A DNA stretch of 64,000 nt from Moellerella wisconsensis ATCC 35017 (GCF_001294465.1 NZ_LGAA01000027.1:31292-95291); one strand, 5' to 3'; counted from the first letter of the stretch, positions 1-9,352 are shown. Translations and numbers: made by a program. The notes: generated by a model from the letters alone, not told the origin.

Positions 1-802
1 GTTTACGGTTTTCCATCGGGTTTTTTTGCCCGTAAAAACGTGTGCCTACCGGCGTATTTTCGATAACCGCACCAATCACCCCCGGCTTATTACCAGCAGC
101 AATAACCACATCAATACCCGCGCGGCCGGCAACATCGGCTGCTTGTATTTTTGTCGCCATCCCCCCCGTCCCTAAGCCAGAAACACTTCCGCCCGCCATT
201 TGACGTAACTGATCATTAATTTCATACACTTCGGGGAGCAATTTAGCCTGTGGATTACTGCGCGGATCAGCGTCGTATAATCCTTCAATATCAGTCAACA
301 ATAAAAGTTTATCCGCATCGGCTAAAATTGCGGCTAACGCCGATAAATTATCATTATCACCGACTTTAATTTCTGCGGTTGCCACGGCGTCATTTTCATT
401 AATTACCGGAATAATTCCATTATCTAATAACGCGTGCAGCGTATCACGCGCATTCAAGAAACGCTCACGGTCTTCTAAATCTGCACGCGTTAATAACATT
501 TGCCCGATATTAATTCCATAAATAGAAAATAGACGCTCCCATAATTGAATTAAACGACTTTGACCTACCGCGGCCAGCAGTTGTTTAGAGGCTATTGTCG
601 CCGGAAGTTCGGGATAGTTTAAATGCTCTCTACCGGCGGCTATCGCACCAGAGGTCACGATAATAATTCGATGACCTTGTTCATATTGCTGTGCACACTG
701 TCTAACAAGCTCAACAATATGGGCTTGATTTAAACGACGTGAGCCTCCTGTTAGCACACTGGTGCCCAGTTTCACGACCAATGTTTGGCTATTATTCATC
801 AT
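1..802 (-). CDS. proB: glutamate 5-kinase (partial, C-terminus beyond window)
   Basis: Catalyses ATP-dependent phosphorylation of glutamate, the first step of proline synthesis in the cytoplasm. Translating the minus strand from the ATG at 802 gives an uninterrupted frame of 267 residues reaching position 1. It follows E. coli ProB closely: the N-terminal kinase motif [12 protein letters not shown], then [35 protein letters not shown] and SGLGTGGM, all of the amino-acid kinase fold. The remaining roughly 100 residues (C-terminal PUA domain) lie outside the window. Two adjacent ATGs (802 and 799) are possible starts; no strong ribosome site separates them. crl lies upstream on the same strand, as in E. 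coli without the intervening phoE. Confidence 0.97.
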   Translation of the reverse strand, partial: MMNNSQTLVVKLGTSVLTGGSRRLNQAHIVELVRQCAQQYEQGHRIIIVTSGAIAAGREHLNYPELPATIASKQLLAAVGQSRLIQLWERLFSIYGINIGQMLLTRADLEDRERFLNARDTLHALLDNGIIPVINENDAVATAEIKVGDNDNLSALAAILADADKLLLLTDIEGLYDADPRSNPQAKLLPEVYEINDQLRQMAGGSVSGLGTGGMATKIQAADVAGRAGIDVVIAAGNKPGVIGAVIENTPVGTRFYGQKNPMENRK

Positions 803-857
803 TTTTCTGCCATTAGGATAATTAAAAAAAGTGTTTATCTGTTTTAACAGCTGAGAG

Positions 858-881
858 GCATTATGCCAACAGGCATAATGC
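858..881 (-). other. perfect hairpin in the crl-proB spacer
   Basis: Two perfect 10-base arms (GCATTATGCC and GGCATAATGC) enclose a 4-base loop. It lies between the crl stop and the proB start and lacks an adjacent T-run on either strand, so it is a weak candidate for a terminator and could be an mRNA processing or stability element. Confidence 0.5.
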
Positions 882-912
882 AAAATTACAAAAAAGTTGG
901 TTTAAAACAAGT

Positions 913-1314
913 TTATGCGATTAATTTAAGTCTAAATTTTGTCATTTGGGGAGAAGGCAATAATTTTAACTCGAGGGTATCAAACACGGTGCAAAGACGT
1001 TGATGAAAATCTTGAATATTTTGTTCAATAGGAGATAACACTTCATGGTTATCTAGTGGCTCAGCTTGCCAATGACCTTGATTATCGTATCGTCCTAGCT
1101 GGTAGCGGTAGACAAACTCACTGTCTGTTTTTTCTAAATCTAGCCACCATCCCCAAAATTCACGCGTTTCTGGTTCTATTTTAGTGTTAATACATACCAC
1201 TAAACTATCAAAGAAATATTGATCATTTTGGCATTTTAGCGCCCGTAGATAAGGCCCTAAATCTATAAATTTTTTCAAATACTTGCCATTTGAATAGTCG
1301 AAAGGTAGTGCCAT
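913..1314 (-). CDS. crl: sigma-S binding regulator Crl
   Basis: Crl binds the stationary-phase sigma factor RpoS and promotes its assembly with core RNA polymerase. The protein has 133 residues, the same as E. coli Crl, and keeps the family signature around REFWGWW (about residues 51-57), the N-terminal KKFIDLGPYLR segment and the FFFD/YFFD-VVCIN stretch. It lies between frsA and proB, as expected for enterobacteria. A Shine-Dalgarno AGGAG (1326-1322) sits 7 bases before the ATG but is partly inside a perfect hairpin (listed separately), which suggests control of translation. Start choice is supported by that ribosome site and by the family length. Confidence 0.95.
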   Translation of the reverse strand: MALPFDYSNGKYLKKFIDLGPYLRALKCQNDQYFFDSLVVCINTKIEPETREFWGWWLDLEKTDSEFVYRYQLGRYDNQGHWQAEPLDNHEVLSPIEQNIQDFHQRLCTVFDTLELKLLPSPQMTKFRLKLIA

Positions 1315-1315
1315 T

Positions 1316-1340
1316 AGGGATCTCCTGTTATGAGATCCCT
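1316..1340 (-). promoter_or_regulatory. hairpin overlapping the crl ribosome binding site
   Basis: On the minus strand AGGGATCTC and GAGATCCCT form a perfect 9-bp stem with a 7-base loop. The 3' arm ends one base before the crl ATG, and the Shine-Dalgarno AGGAG is half in the loop and half in the stem. Folding would limit ribosome access. What is seen is the complementarity; the regulatory role is inferred. Each arm also contains a GATC (Dam) site. Confidence 0.5.
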
Positions 1341-1411
1341 TTGTAACAAAAGTTAAAAAATAAGCAAGTTATAAATAAAATTTAACTATATAAACTAATA
1401 TATCTATTAGT

Positions 1412-2662
1412 TTAAAAAATTTTACTCACTATCCAATCAGTGGTTTCGCGTAACGCTTTTTGATAGCTTTCAAATACAGGGTGACTCGGAAGTGACAGCA
1501 AATCACTATCAACCGAAGAACGCATGATCAATAATGATTCTTCACGCGGGCTATAAATATCATCTTTCCAATGTACAGACATAAATGGAACTGGACAACG
1601 ACGGCCTAATAATCCCTGATTTTTTAATGAGTAGCAGCTGAGTTCATGACGCAAAGCTAGCCCATCGACTTGATAAATACCAAGACGACTGGCAAAAACA
1701 TCTAATTCCATTTTTGGCAATGTATATTGACGTTTTTCATCATTTAATAAACTATGTACTATCGGCCCTAGCACCGCGACAGCCTTGATCTTCGTCGGTT
1801 CCATATAGGCTAATCGCAGCGCAATATTAGCGCCAAAGCGTACCCCAACAACACCAAATCGAGTGTGATCAATCCAAGGGATATTAACCAGTTGATTAAT
1901 AATCTGTTGGTGTAATGTACTGGTTTCTTGGGTCAGTTTCTGTTTAATAGAATAACCAATAGACGGCATATCCAGTGTCAGCATCGCTATTCCTTGTGGC
2001 TGTAAATAATCACGAAAATAGCGACAATAATCAATTTGTAAGCTATCTAATGCCCCACACATCAATACTGTCGGAAAGGGTCCTTGACCTTCGCTTGGCA
2101 CATGTAAAAAACCGCTAACCTCTTTTCTATCCTCAAGCTTAAACGTTAGTTTTTTTAATTTATAACTGGAGAATTTAGCGGCATTATCATAAGCCTTATA
2201 AGCTAATACTGTCGCTTGATCGGCTAACTCATCGCCTTTAATAAACGGATACGCGGCGATACTATAGAGATTTGCCGCCCGTAACCAAGCATTATGGGCA
2301 TCAGGACCCGTTTCATACTGTAACGCTTTTTGCTGCCAATACATCGCCTGATGAGACCATTCAAAACACCAATTACCCGGCCGATTACCAATCACCGTAT
2401 CTAACATTTTATCATCGCTACGTTGAGCGTCAGATACGGCAATTCGGCTTAATATTTCTTCAATCTCTAACGGGGTAATACCTCGCCAAATCCACATTAA
2501 ACGATTAATCATGCGATACCAACCCGTATGCTGTGAACCACTCAGGGCTGACTGAGTATTCATTGAGTTTCCAGTAAAATCACAATATGAAACCAATGTG
2601 GATGTTTCAGTCTGCTTAATTTTGGGTTTAAACAGTTTTTCAGACAAGTTTTGCTTAATCAT
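1412..2662 (-). CDS. frsA: fermentation-respiration switch protein FrsA (alpha/beta-hydrolase fold)
   Basis: FrsA (YafA) is an alpha/beta-hydrolase-fold protein reported to bind unphosphorylated EIIA-Glc and influence the balance of fermentation and respiration. The sequence follows E. coli FrsA along its length, including the N-terminal NLSEKLFKPK, HWYRMINRLMWIWRG-like region, FPTVLMCG and the C-terminal TDWI segment. I choose ATG 2662 (416 aa) because homology starts at MIKQNLSEKLF; the longer frame begins with a TTG at 2698 inside a terminator tail. The nucleophile elbow reads GVRFGAN, so the usual serine of GxSxG is an arginine, as in E. coli, which fits a non-hydrolytic or atypical function. 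Confidence 0.93.
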   Translation of the reverse strand: MIKQNLSEKLFKPKIKQTETSTLVSYCDFTGNSMNTQSALSGSQHTGWYRMINRLMWIWRGITPLEIEEILSRIAVSDAQRSDDKMLDTVIGNRPGNWCFEWSHQAMYWQQKALQYETGPDAHNAWLRAANLYSIAAYPFIKGDELADQATVLAYKAYDNAAKFSSYKLKKLTFKLEDRKEVSGFLHVPSEGQGPFPTVLMCGALDSLQIDYCRYFRDYLQPQGIAMLTLDMPSIGYSIKQKLTQETSTLHQQIINQLVNIPWIDHTRFGVVGVRFGANIALRLAYMEPTKIKAVAVLGPIVHSLLNDEKRQYTLPKMELDVFASRLGIYQVDGLALRHELSCYSLKNQGLLGRRCPVPFMSVHWKDDIYSPREESLLIMRSSVDSDLLSLPSHPVFESYQKALRETTDWIVSKIF

Positions 2663-2692
2663 CGTAAGACCATAAATAAGATTGTGAATTGC

Positions 2693-2725
2693 CCACAAAA
2701 AAAGGGATGCTTGCGCATCCCTTTT
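2693..2725 (-). terminator. rho-independent terminator downstream of gpt
   Basis: An 11-bp perfect stem (AAAAGGGATGC / GCATCCCTTTT, loop TTGC) is followed on the minus strand by seven T residues. It sits between gpt and frsA and would end the gpt transcript. Confidence 0.8.
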
Positions 2726-2962
2726 AAATTTAATTCTGTGTGCTGATAATAAATAATAAAACAGCCAACCTATCGATAATGTCGAATATGACCGTGTATT
2801 TACTTATTTATTGCTGCCACAAGCTAAGAATACGCCTGCTTATGATAACGGGTTTATCTGAACTTAATAAGCCTCAAATCAAATCAGTTACACTTTCAGT
2901 GATTATATGCGAATTATTAAGCTGCGTTGATCGAATTATAATACCAAGCAAAATCGCAATAT

Positions 2963-3421
2963 TTATTGTTCACATAAAGGCTTTAAGAAAGCCACACCCA
3001 TATCCCATGGCTGTTCAATCCATGTGTTTTGTGGGATATCGACGACATAATCATCGACCAATGGCCGTCCTTCTGGCTTAGCGAAGATAGTCACAAAATG
3101 TGCTTTAGGATACATATCACGGATAGCTTTCGCAGTACCACCAGTATCAACTAAATCATCAACTACGATATAACCTTCACCATCACCTTCAGCACGTTTA
3201 ATCACTGTCAGTTCTCGTTGATTATTATGATCATAGCTGGAAATACAGACGGTATCGATATTACGGATACCCAATTCGCGGGCAAGGAGAGCACCAGGAA
3301 CTAAACCACCACGGCTAACAGCAATGATGCCTTTCCATTGTGTGGCTGGCAACAAACGTTGCGCCAGTTTGCGGGCATGTATTTGCAACATATCCCACGT
3401 AACAACATATTTTTCACTCAT
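2963..3421 (-). CDS. gpt: xanthine-guanine phosphoribosyltransferase
   Basis: Transfers the phosphoribosyl group of PRPP to guanine, xanthine or hypoxanthine in purine salvage; membrane-associated in E. coli. The 152-residue protein equals the family length. The PRPP-binding loop is visible as [15 protein letters not shown] (about residues 84-98), with [20 protein letters not shown] near residues 32-51 and the C-terminal WIEQPWDMG that recognises the base. It is divergent from pepD; about 260 bp between them hold both promoters. The ribosome site is weak. Confidence 0.97.
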   Translation of the reverse strand: MSEKYVVTWDMLQIHARKLAQRLLPATQWKGIIAVSRGGLVPGALLARELGIRNIDTVCISSYDHNNQRELTVIKRAEGDGEGYIVVDDLVDTGGTAKAIRDMYPKAHFVTIFAKPEGRPLVDDYVVDIPQNTWIEQPWDMGVAFLKPLCEQ

Positions 3422-3552
3422 AAGATTCGGGTCCCAACAGCTGAGAGATTTCAGAACGTGTTTGCGGAAAAAAGGTTGCGCGAGATTATAGTGATTTGAG
3501 CCGCTAAAAACCAGCGAAAACCGCCCATTTCTTTATATTAATCTTATTTACC

Positions 3553-3583
3553 TTGTCAATAACCGGTAAGAAAGTGATATGCT
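3553..3583 (+). promoter_or_regulatory. possible pepD promoter
   Basis: TTGTCA (3553-3558) and TATGCT (3578-3583) resemble sigma-70 boxes but are 19 bases apart, slightly long. Position, about 100 bp before pepD, is suitable. Sequence-only prediction. Confidence 0.3.
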
Positions 3584-3686
3584 GAAGGTATTGAACTCAG
3601 GGACAGAATAACTGTGTTCCTGCGGCTTTATTCAGCATAATTTGCTAAAAACATAAAAAAACTGATGCAGTCTAAGGAGATTGATC

Positions 3687-5147
3687 TTGTCTGAACTTTC
3701 CCAATTAAAACCACAGCCATTGTGGGATATCTTCGCAAAAATTTGTTCAATTCCTCATCCTTCTCATCATGAAGAAGCGCTTGCATCGCATATTATTCAA
3801 TGGGCTAAAGATCAAGGCCTTCATGTTGAACGCGATCAAACCGGAAATTTATTAATCCGTAAACCTGCTACTGCGGGCTATGAAAACCGTAAACCGGTGG
3901 TTTTGCAAGCACACTTAGATATGGTGCCACAGAAAAATAATGAGACTGAACATGATTTTACTAAAGATCCTATTCGTCCATATATTAATGGCGATTGGGT
4001 CACTGCCGACGGTACAACATTAGGCGCTGATAATGGTGTTGGTATGGCTTCAGCACTGGCTGTTTTAGCCGATAATAGCGTTGAACATGGCCCGTTAGAA
4101 GTACTGTTAACCATGACCGAAGAGACCGGGATGGACGGTGCCTTTGGATTACAACCTAACTGGCTGCAAGCCGAAATATTAATTAACACCGACTCAGAAG
4201 AAGAAGGTGAAATTTATATGGGTTGTGCTGGTGGTGTTGATTTTACAGCAAATTTCGCCCTCACTCGTGAAGCTATCCCTGCCGATTATCAAACTTTCAC
4301 CCTGACATTAAAAGGCTTAAAAGGTGGACACTCCGGTGGCGATGTTCATTTAGGCTTAGGTAATGCGAATAAACTTCTGGCTCGCTTTTTAGCCGGTCAT
4401 CAAGATGATTTAGCCCTGAAACTATTGGAGTTTAAAGGCGGAACTTTACGCAACGCTATCCCACGTGAAAGCCATGCAATCATCGCCGTTCCAAGCCATA
4501 AAGTGGCCGAACTCTCCGCCCTAAGAACCCGATATGAAGATATCCTAAAAAATGAACTCGCAGCCGTTGAACCGAATTTAATCTTAGTATTAGAAGAAAC
4601 AACAACTCAGCTCAAAGCCATTAATGCTGATTGCCAATCTCGCTTTTTATTCTTCTTAAATGCGGCACCTAATGGTGTTATCCGTATGAGTGATGTGGCA
4701 AAAGGCGTGGTGGAAACCTCATTAAACGAAGGCGTTGTTGAAATGACTGAAGACAATGCGAGCGTAATTTTTCTAATTCGTTCATTAATTGATAGCGGCA
4801 AGAATTATGTTGTTAACATGCTGACTTCATTATCTAAATTAGCCGGTGCTGAATTTAAAGCGGAAGGTAGCTACCCAGGTTGGCAACCAGATGCTGATTC
4901 ACCAGTTATGCACCTTGTACGCGATACTTATAAAGATTTATTTGGCAAAGTACCGAACATCATGGTTATCCATGCGGGTCTAGAGTGCGGTTTATTCAAA
5001 AAACCTTACCCAGAAATGGATATGGTTTCTATCGGACCAACCATTCGTGGAGCGCATTCACCGGATGAGCGTGTTCATATTGAAAGTGTGGGGCAATACT
5101 GGACCTTATTGACAGCGATTTTAAAAGCTATCCCCGTCAAAAATTAA
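3687..5147 (+). CDS. pepD: cytosol non-specific dipeptidase (aminoacyl-histidine dipeptidase, peptidase D)
   Basis: Zn-dependent M20C peptidase that splits dipeptides in the cytoplasm. Homology to E. coli PepD is continuous. Metal and catalytic motifs are present in order: LQAHLDMVPQ (His/Asp), TLGADNGVGMA (bridging Asp), LTMTEETGMDGAFGL (general-base Glu), NTDSEEEGE and GAHSPDE (C-terminal His). I place the start at TTG 3687 because MSELSQL is the family N-terminus and AGGAG at 3675-3679 is 7 bases upstream; an earlier TTG at 3681 lies too close to it. Length is then 486 aa. A strong hairpin terminator follows. Confidence 0.96.
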   Translation: MSELSQLKPQPLWDIFAKICSIPHPSHHEEALASHIIQWAKDQGLHVERDQTGNLLIRKPATAGYENRKPVVLQAHLDMVPQKNNETEHDFTKDPIRPYINGDWVTADGTTLGADNGVGMASALAVLADNSVEHGPLEVLLTMTEETGMDGAFGLQPNWLQAEILINTDSEEEGEIYMGCAGGVDFTANFALTREAIPADYQTFTLTLKGLKGGHSGGDVHLGLGNANKLLARFLAGHQDDLALKLLEFKGGTLRNAIPRESHAIIAVPSHKVAELSALRTRYEDILKNELAAVEPNLILVLEETTTQLKAINADCQSRFLFFLNAAPNGVIRMSDVAKGVVETSLNEGVVEMTEDNASVIFLIRSLIDSGKNYVVNMLTSLSKLAGAEFKAEGSYPGWQPDADSPVMHLVRDTYKDLFGKVPNIMVIHAGLECGLFKKPYPEMDMVSIGPTIRGAHSPDERVHIESVGQYWTLLTAILKAIPVKN

Positions 5148-5211
5148 ATTATTTTCGCTGTATTTCAGTCCGAATATTAACTATCAAATACAGTAAACAC
5201 ACTCAATTATC

Positions 5212-5241
5212 AAAAGCACACCGAAATATGTGTGCTTTTTT
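5212..5241 (+). terminator. rho-independent terminator of pepD
   Basis: Stem AAAAGCACAC / GTGTGCTTTT with an 8-base loop and a run of six T at 5236-5241. It lies between the convergent pepD and dinB genes and could act in both directions. Confidence 0.9.
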
Positions 5242-5262
5242 AGTCTCAGCTATAAAAATTCA

Positions 5263-6318
5263 TCATAATTCTAACAATAACTGGCGTTCAATTTGCGGGC
5301 TTTGTAATGTAACATGTAATCCTAGTAAGCGAACTCCCCGCCCTTCTCTACGACAGTTCCATATTTGCTGAGCAATATTCAATAAATCTGTCTTATCCAA
5401 TAGTGGATAAACATGCTCTTGCGTAGTTTGTTGAAAGTCAGAAAATTTCATTTTCACTCCCTGACGCGCAATTCTTAAATCCGTTTTTACTTTGGCTAAA
5501 CGGGTATGAAGTTCTTGAAATAAAATATCAAGCAAGCTAACGCACTCTTGCCAATCAAAAATATCCTGCGCCAAAGTTCGCTCCACCCCTACTGATTTAC
5601 GTAAACGATCTGGCTCGATAGCTCGTTCATCTATTCCATGGCTACGTTGCCATAATACCTGACCAAATTTGCCAAGTTTTTTACTCAGCATCAGCCTATC
5701 TGAACGCTGGACATCAAGGCAAGTTTCTAATCCCATATCCGCTAGCCTCTGCGCAGTTACCTTTCCCACGCCAGGAATTTTTCTCAATGGTAAATTAGCA
5801 ACAAATGAATCAATTTGTTCTGGTGAAATCACAAACTGGCCATTGGGTTTATTCATATCAGAAGCTATTTTAGCTAAAAACTTCACCGGAGCTATGCCTG
5901 CAGACGCAGTTAGATTCAATTCAGTAAATATTTGCTGGCGAATAGCCTGCGCAATTAATGTGGCAGAACCTTGGCAATGAAGGCTATCAGTTACATCTAA
6001 ATAAGCTTCATCGAGAGAAAGAGGTTCAATAAGATCGGTATAGCGAGAAAAAATTTGTCGAATTTGTAGTGAGGCTTGCTTGTAGACCGCCATGCGTCCA
6101 GCAATAACTTTTAGCTCAGGGCACAAACGTAATGCCATCGCAGTTGACATAGCACTGCGAACGCCAAAACGACGAGCTAAATAATTGGCGGTACTGATCA
6201 CCCCACGTCTATCTGCACTTCCACCGACTGCGATCGGCAAATCACGCAATGAGGGATCATCACGCATTTCAATAGCCGCATAAAAGCAATCCATATCAAC
6301 ATGAATAATTTTACGCAC
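5263..6318 (-). CDS. dinB: DNA polymerase IV (Y-family translesion polymerase)
   Basis: Error-prone Y-family polymerase induced by DNA damage. The active-site motifs are clear: [14 protein letters not shown] at the N-terminus, [12 protein letters not shown] in the palm and the helix-hairpin-helix [17 protein letters not shown]; the protein ends with the beta-clamp-binding QLLLEL. I choose GTG 6318, giving 351 aa as in E. coli, because [11 protein letters not shown] is the usual N-terminus and GAGG lies 5 bases upstream; the longer frame uses TTG at 6336. A LexA-box match lies 37 bp upstream. Confidence 0.96.
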   Translation of the reverse strand: MRKIIHVDMDCFYAAIEMRDDPSLRDLPIAVGGSADRRGVISTANYLARRFGVRSAMSTAMALRLCPELKVIAGRMAVYKQASLQIRQIFSRYTDLIEPLSLDEAYLDVTDSLHCQGSATLIAQAIRQQIFTELNLTASAGIAPVKFLAKIASDMNKPNGQFVISPEQIDSFVANLPLRKIPGVGKVTAQRLADMGLETCLDVQRSDRLMLSKKLGKFGQVLWQRSHGIDERAIEPDRLRKSVGVERTLAQDIFDWQECVSLLDILFQELHTRLAKVKTDLRIARQGVKMKFSDFQQTTQEHVYPLLDKTDLLNIAQQIWNCRREGRGVRLLGLHVTLQSPQIERQLLLEL

Positions 6319-6352
6319 ATCAACCTCAGTAACCAATCATCAGCAACAAAAT

Positions 6353-6372
6353 AACTGGTTAAATATACAGTT
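6353..6372 (-). promoter_or_regulatory. LexA box upstream of dinB
   Basis: The 20-mer contains CTGG-N8-ACAG, one mismatch from the enterobacterial SOS consensus CTGT-N8-ACAG, with an AT-rich centre and outer AA/TT symmetry. Location about 35 bp before the dinB GTG matches known SOS control of this gene. Nothing else was recognised in the 6373-6739 spacer, which is AT-rich. Confidence 0.75.
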
Positions 6373-6739
6373 AATCTACTATATGTGCAATTTCAATCGT
6401 ATAAAAAAATATCTTTAATATTAAATAATAAAATTCCTATATTAGAGATAAATACTTTAATGATTGTCATAAAAAGGTAAAATCAGATAAATATAACAAT
6501 AAATATCAAATATAAGAATAATTAACGTTTAATGGATCAGGTAGATTAGTTTTATAACTTACTTATTAACAAAAAGTAGAATAATGCAATCAACCAAGAG
6601 AACTTAACTCAAATTATTTTCAATATGGAATAGGAATAATTTGACTTTCTGTGCTACATTATAATGGCTATAGGTTATATTAATACTATAAAAATGCGAC
6701 TAAATAAAAATCAGATAAAACAATGATAAAGGAATAAAT

Positions 6740-7015
6740 ATGTTAAAGAATCTACTCACCTTCGAAAATATGGTAACACCTAAAATAATAAATATTATTT
6801 ATTGGATTGGTTTACTCAGCGTAATAATTACTGGATTATTTACCATGAGTGGTGGCCCTTATAGCCCAATGACATTTCAGACCTTTATTGTTGGTCTTAT
6901 CTCTATCGCTCTAGGCGCATTATTTACCCGTATTTTTTGTGAGATGATTATTGTTGTATTTAATATATATTCAAAATTAAAAGAAATTAATGAAAATCTA
7001 AAAAATAAAATCTAA
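6740..7015 (+). CDS. DUF4282 family small membrane protein
   Basis: A 91-residue protein with two hydrophobic segments (about residues 17-36 and 47-72) and a charged, lysine-rich C-terminal tail (KLKEINENLKNKI) suited to the cytoplasmic face. The N-terminus MLKNLLTFENMVTPKIINI and the phrase LGALFTRIFCEM resemble DUF4282 proteins, whose function is unknown. AAAGGA stands 6 bases before the ATG. It appears monocistronic, with a hairpin terminator just downstream. Confidence 0.8.
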   Translation: MLKNLLTFENMVTPKIINIIYWIGLLSVIITGLFTMSGGPYSPMTFQTFIVGLISIALGALFTRIFCEMIIVVFNIYSKLKEINENLKNKI

Positions 7016-7033
7016 TTATTATTTTATTCCAAC

Positions 7034-7067
7034 GGATGTTTTATTCACTAAAACATCCATTATTTTT
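7034..7067 (+). terminator. terminator after the DUF4282 gene
   Basis: A 10-bp perfect stem (GGATGTTTTA / TAAAACATCC) with a 5-base loop is followed by ATTATTTTTA. Confidence 0.75.
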
Positions 7068-7422
7068 ACTTATCATTATAAATGACTTATCTCTTAATCT
7101 GCTTTTAAAGTATCTATATTGTAATCTTAAACATAAAAAATTAATTAAACTTTAATTATTATTTAATCTATTTCAGTTAATATCAATTACATCATTAATA
7201 TTAACTAAGTAATAAAAATAACTCTCCATACAGTTCTTTTTTATGAATAAACTTAACCTATGGTATCCATTTTAAAAGTTACTCCTAAATTATTCTAATT
7301 AAGCCGTATAATCATTAAAAATTGAGCACTAAAAGATTAAATGGGTTATAAAAATCTAAGCATTATTTTTAACTATTTAAAATATAAGCTACGCATAGAT
7401 AATACATCAAAGGAAATTATTA
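7068..7422. other. AT-rich intergenic region
   Basis: About 355 bp, very AT-rich. No ORF, RNA gene or clear operator was recognised. It must contain the promoter of the downstream GDPD-family gene. Confidence 0.5.
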
Positions 7423-8352
7423 ATGGATAAAATAATCAAAATCACGATACAAAAAGGATTTACTGTGTGCTTATTTCTTTTAATCGGCTTTAGTGCCATA
7501 GGCGCATCACGATCCCCTGAAATTGTAGCGCATCGCGCTGGAACAGCTGATGCCCCAGAAAACACCTACCTAGCAATTGATACCGCGCTAAAAAATCATG
7601 CTGATGCTATTTGGATCAGTATTCAATCAACCAAAGATGCTAAATTTGTTCTATATCGCCCTAGTGATCTCAATGCATTAACAGATATGAGTGGTCAAAT
7701 TTCCAGTTATACGGCTAACGAATTAAAAAAGGCCAATGCAGCAATTAAATTTAATAATAAAAATAAAACTAAATATACGCTTCCTATTACGGCAATCCCT
7801 GAATTACAAGAAACATTACGACGCTACCCCGCAACTCAATTCTATATTGATTTAAAATCACCGGATACAAATGCAACATTTCAAGCCAAACAATTATTCA
7901 ACGTTCTCAACAAAACTAATGCATTTTCTCGTACTCGCTTTTATTCCACTAACAGTAATTATATTAATGCATTAACGACTCTATCAGATAAAATCCAAGT
8001 GTTTGAAAATCGAGATGAGACACGAACTATTTTGGCAAATAGTATTATGGAGCATTTATGTGAATTACCTAAAGCTCAAATAACCGCTTCTAATGCCGGA
8101 AAAAAACGCTGGTATGGTTTTGAATTACGTCGCAAAGTGGAAGTTGTAGAGCATTATACGCTCGGTGAAGCACGCTCTCCGGCAACATTAATTTGGGATA
8201 AATCTGCCATTGAGTGTTTCAAAAAAAATGATGATGCCTATATTATGCTATTTGGTATAAATACTCTTGAGGATTACCAATTAGCGAAACAATTAGGCGC
8301 TGATGCAGTCATGGTTGACTCGCCAAAATTATTCTACACATCAAATAAATAA
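7423..8352 (+). CDS. secreted glycerophosphodiester phosphodiesterase-like protein, active site altered
   Basis: A 309-residue protein with a signal peptide (hydrophobic core about residues 13-28, likely cleavage after IGA). The first GDPD motif is intact: EIVAHRAG...APENT (about residues 33-47). The second, normally E-x-D-V...TKDG...V-x-HD, reads AIWISIQSTKDAKFVLYRP, so the metal-binding Glu/Asp pair and the second histidine are not where expected. Late segments such as GADAVMVDSPKLF resemble the TIM-barrel end of the family. It is therefore a GDPD-fold periplasmic protein that may have lost or changed its catalysis. Stand-alone gene. Confidence 0.75.
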   Translation: MDKIIKITIQKGFTVCLFLLIGFSAIGASRSPEIVAHRAGTADAPENTYLAIDTALKNHADAIWISIQSTKDAKFVLYRPSDLNALTDMSGQISSYTANELKKANAAIKFNNKNKTKYTLPITAIPELQETLRRYPATQFYIDLKSPDTNATFQAKQLFNVLNKTNAFSRTRFYSTNSNYINALTTLSDKIQVFENRDETRTILANSIMEHLCELPKAQITASNAGKKRWYGFELRRKVEVVEHYTLGEARSPATLIWDKSAIECFKKNDDAYIMLFGINTLEDYQLAKQLGADAVMVDSPKLFYTSNK

Positions 8353-8627
8353 CAAAAATAATTACCTCCGTAGGGATATCAATGTTGGTTAATCTAGTCA
8401 TTAATTTATGACAACAGATTTATTTTAAATATCTCTACAATTCATTTCTGACAATCATCATTTAATGCTTTTGCAACTTATCACATTGACGATATATTAT
8501 TACCCTAGTGCCATTTTGATAAAATAAAACTAACTTAGTTTATTTTATTGCTAAGCCTGATTTATTTTAATCTATTATGTTAGGCTAGTAGGCGATGACT
8601 TATCCATCGTATCGATTAATGATAAAT
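8353..8627. other. intergenic region before the CsbD-family gene
   Basis: About 275 bp without an ORF or a recognised operator. A ribosome site AGGAG follows at 8628-8632. Confidence 0.4.
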
Positions 8628-8637
8628 AGGAGTCATG

Positions 8638-8847
8638 ATGAAAGATAAAATTGCAGGAGACTGGAATTTAATTAAAGGTCATATCATTGAAAAATGGGGA
8701 AAACTAACTAACAACGAGTTAGATATTATTGATGGTACCCGTGAACAGTTGATAGGTAAATTACAACAGCATTACGGTTATTCATTTGAAGAAGCCGATG
8801 AAGAAGTCCGTAAATGGGAAGGTGAAAATCCGTATCCATGGAAGTAA
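8638..8847 (+). CDS. CsbD/YjbJ family stress-associated small protein
   Basis: A small acidic protein matching E. coli YjbJ: KDKIAGDWNLIKGHIIEKWG, LTNNELDIIDG, LIGKLQQHYGY and EEVRKWE. YjbJ-type proteins are abundant in stationary phase; their molecular role is unknown. Two ATGs are adjacent (8635 and 8638). I choose 8638 because AGGAG is then 5 bases away rather than 2, and the length (69 aa) equals E. coli YjbJ. Confidence 0.88.
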   Translation: MKDKIAGDWNLIKGHIIEKWGKLTNNELDIIDGTREQLIGKLQQHYGYSFEEADEEVRKWEGENPYPWK

Positions 8848-8862
8848 TTAATTATTATTTCT

Positions 8863-8890
8863 CAGCCTTATGTCAATCAACATAAGGCTG
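8863..8890. other. stem-loop after the CsbD-family gene
   Basis: Perfect 10-bp stem (CAGCCTTATG / CATAAGGCTG), 8-base loop, no following T-run. Possible weak terminator or mRNA 3'-end stabiliser. Confidence 0.5.
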
Positions 8891-9101
8891 TCGAAACAAA
8901 TTCATTATCATAATCGACCAAAAACTTGCCTCCCTTACTGATTGAATTATCAATGTTCAGGGAGAATAATGAAGAAATAAAAGTTCCAGAAGAATAAGTT
9001 AAGAGCAATAGTCAGCAACTTAGTTGCTATTAATGTGGATATCACTATTTATCTACCATCACCAACAATAATAGCCTAGGCAGCTAACTAAGCAGCAATA
9101 A

Positions 9102-9329
9102 TTAAACAATCCTATTCTTAGCTAATTTTGCCTGCCGAGCTTCTTCGCGAGCCATACGTTTTTTACGCGCATCACAAGGCTCAGGGCAATCACATACTTT
9201 ATCAACCCCTATGCTGCTTAACCCACCGCAGCTTCCTTGAATACTCTTACGCTTAATAATATAACCCAACGACATTCCTAAAAATGCCAGTAGGAAAAAG
9301 ATAAAGGCAGCGACAAATACCTCTAACAT
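9102..9329 (-). CDS. nqrM: Na+-NQR maturation protein NqrM
   Basis: A 75-residue membrane-anchored protein with one N-terminal transmembrane segment (about residues 4-26) followed by a cysteine cluster SCGGLSSIG...VCDCPEPC and a basic tail. This is the NqrM (formerly DUF539) pattern; NqrM is required to assemble the intramembrane iron centre between NqrD and NqrE. It is the last gene of the nqr-apbE-nqrM cluster, 23 bp after apbE. Confidence 0.94.
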   Translation of the reverse strand: MLEVFVAAFIFFLLAFLGMSLGYIIKRKSIQGSCGGLSSIGVDKVCDCPEPCDARKKRMAREEARQAKLAKNRIV

Positions 9330-9352
9330 TGCAGTTTCCTCTCTATTTAAAT

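Noticed and set aside
2740..3081. Plus-strand frame of 113 codons opposite gpt
   Set aside because: Mostly antisense to the well-conserved gpt gene; no family or ribosome site.
3878..4189. Minus-strand frame inside pepD
   Set aside because: Antisense shadow of pepD codons; composition typical of an overlapping frame.
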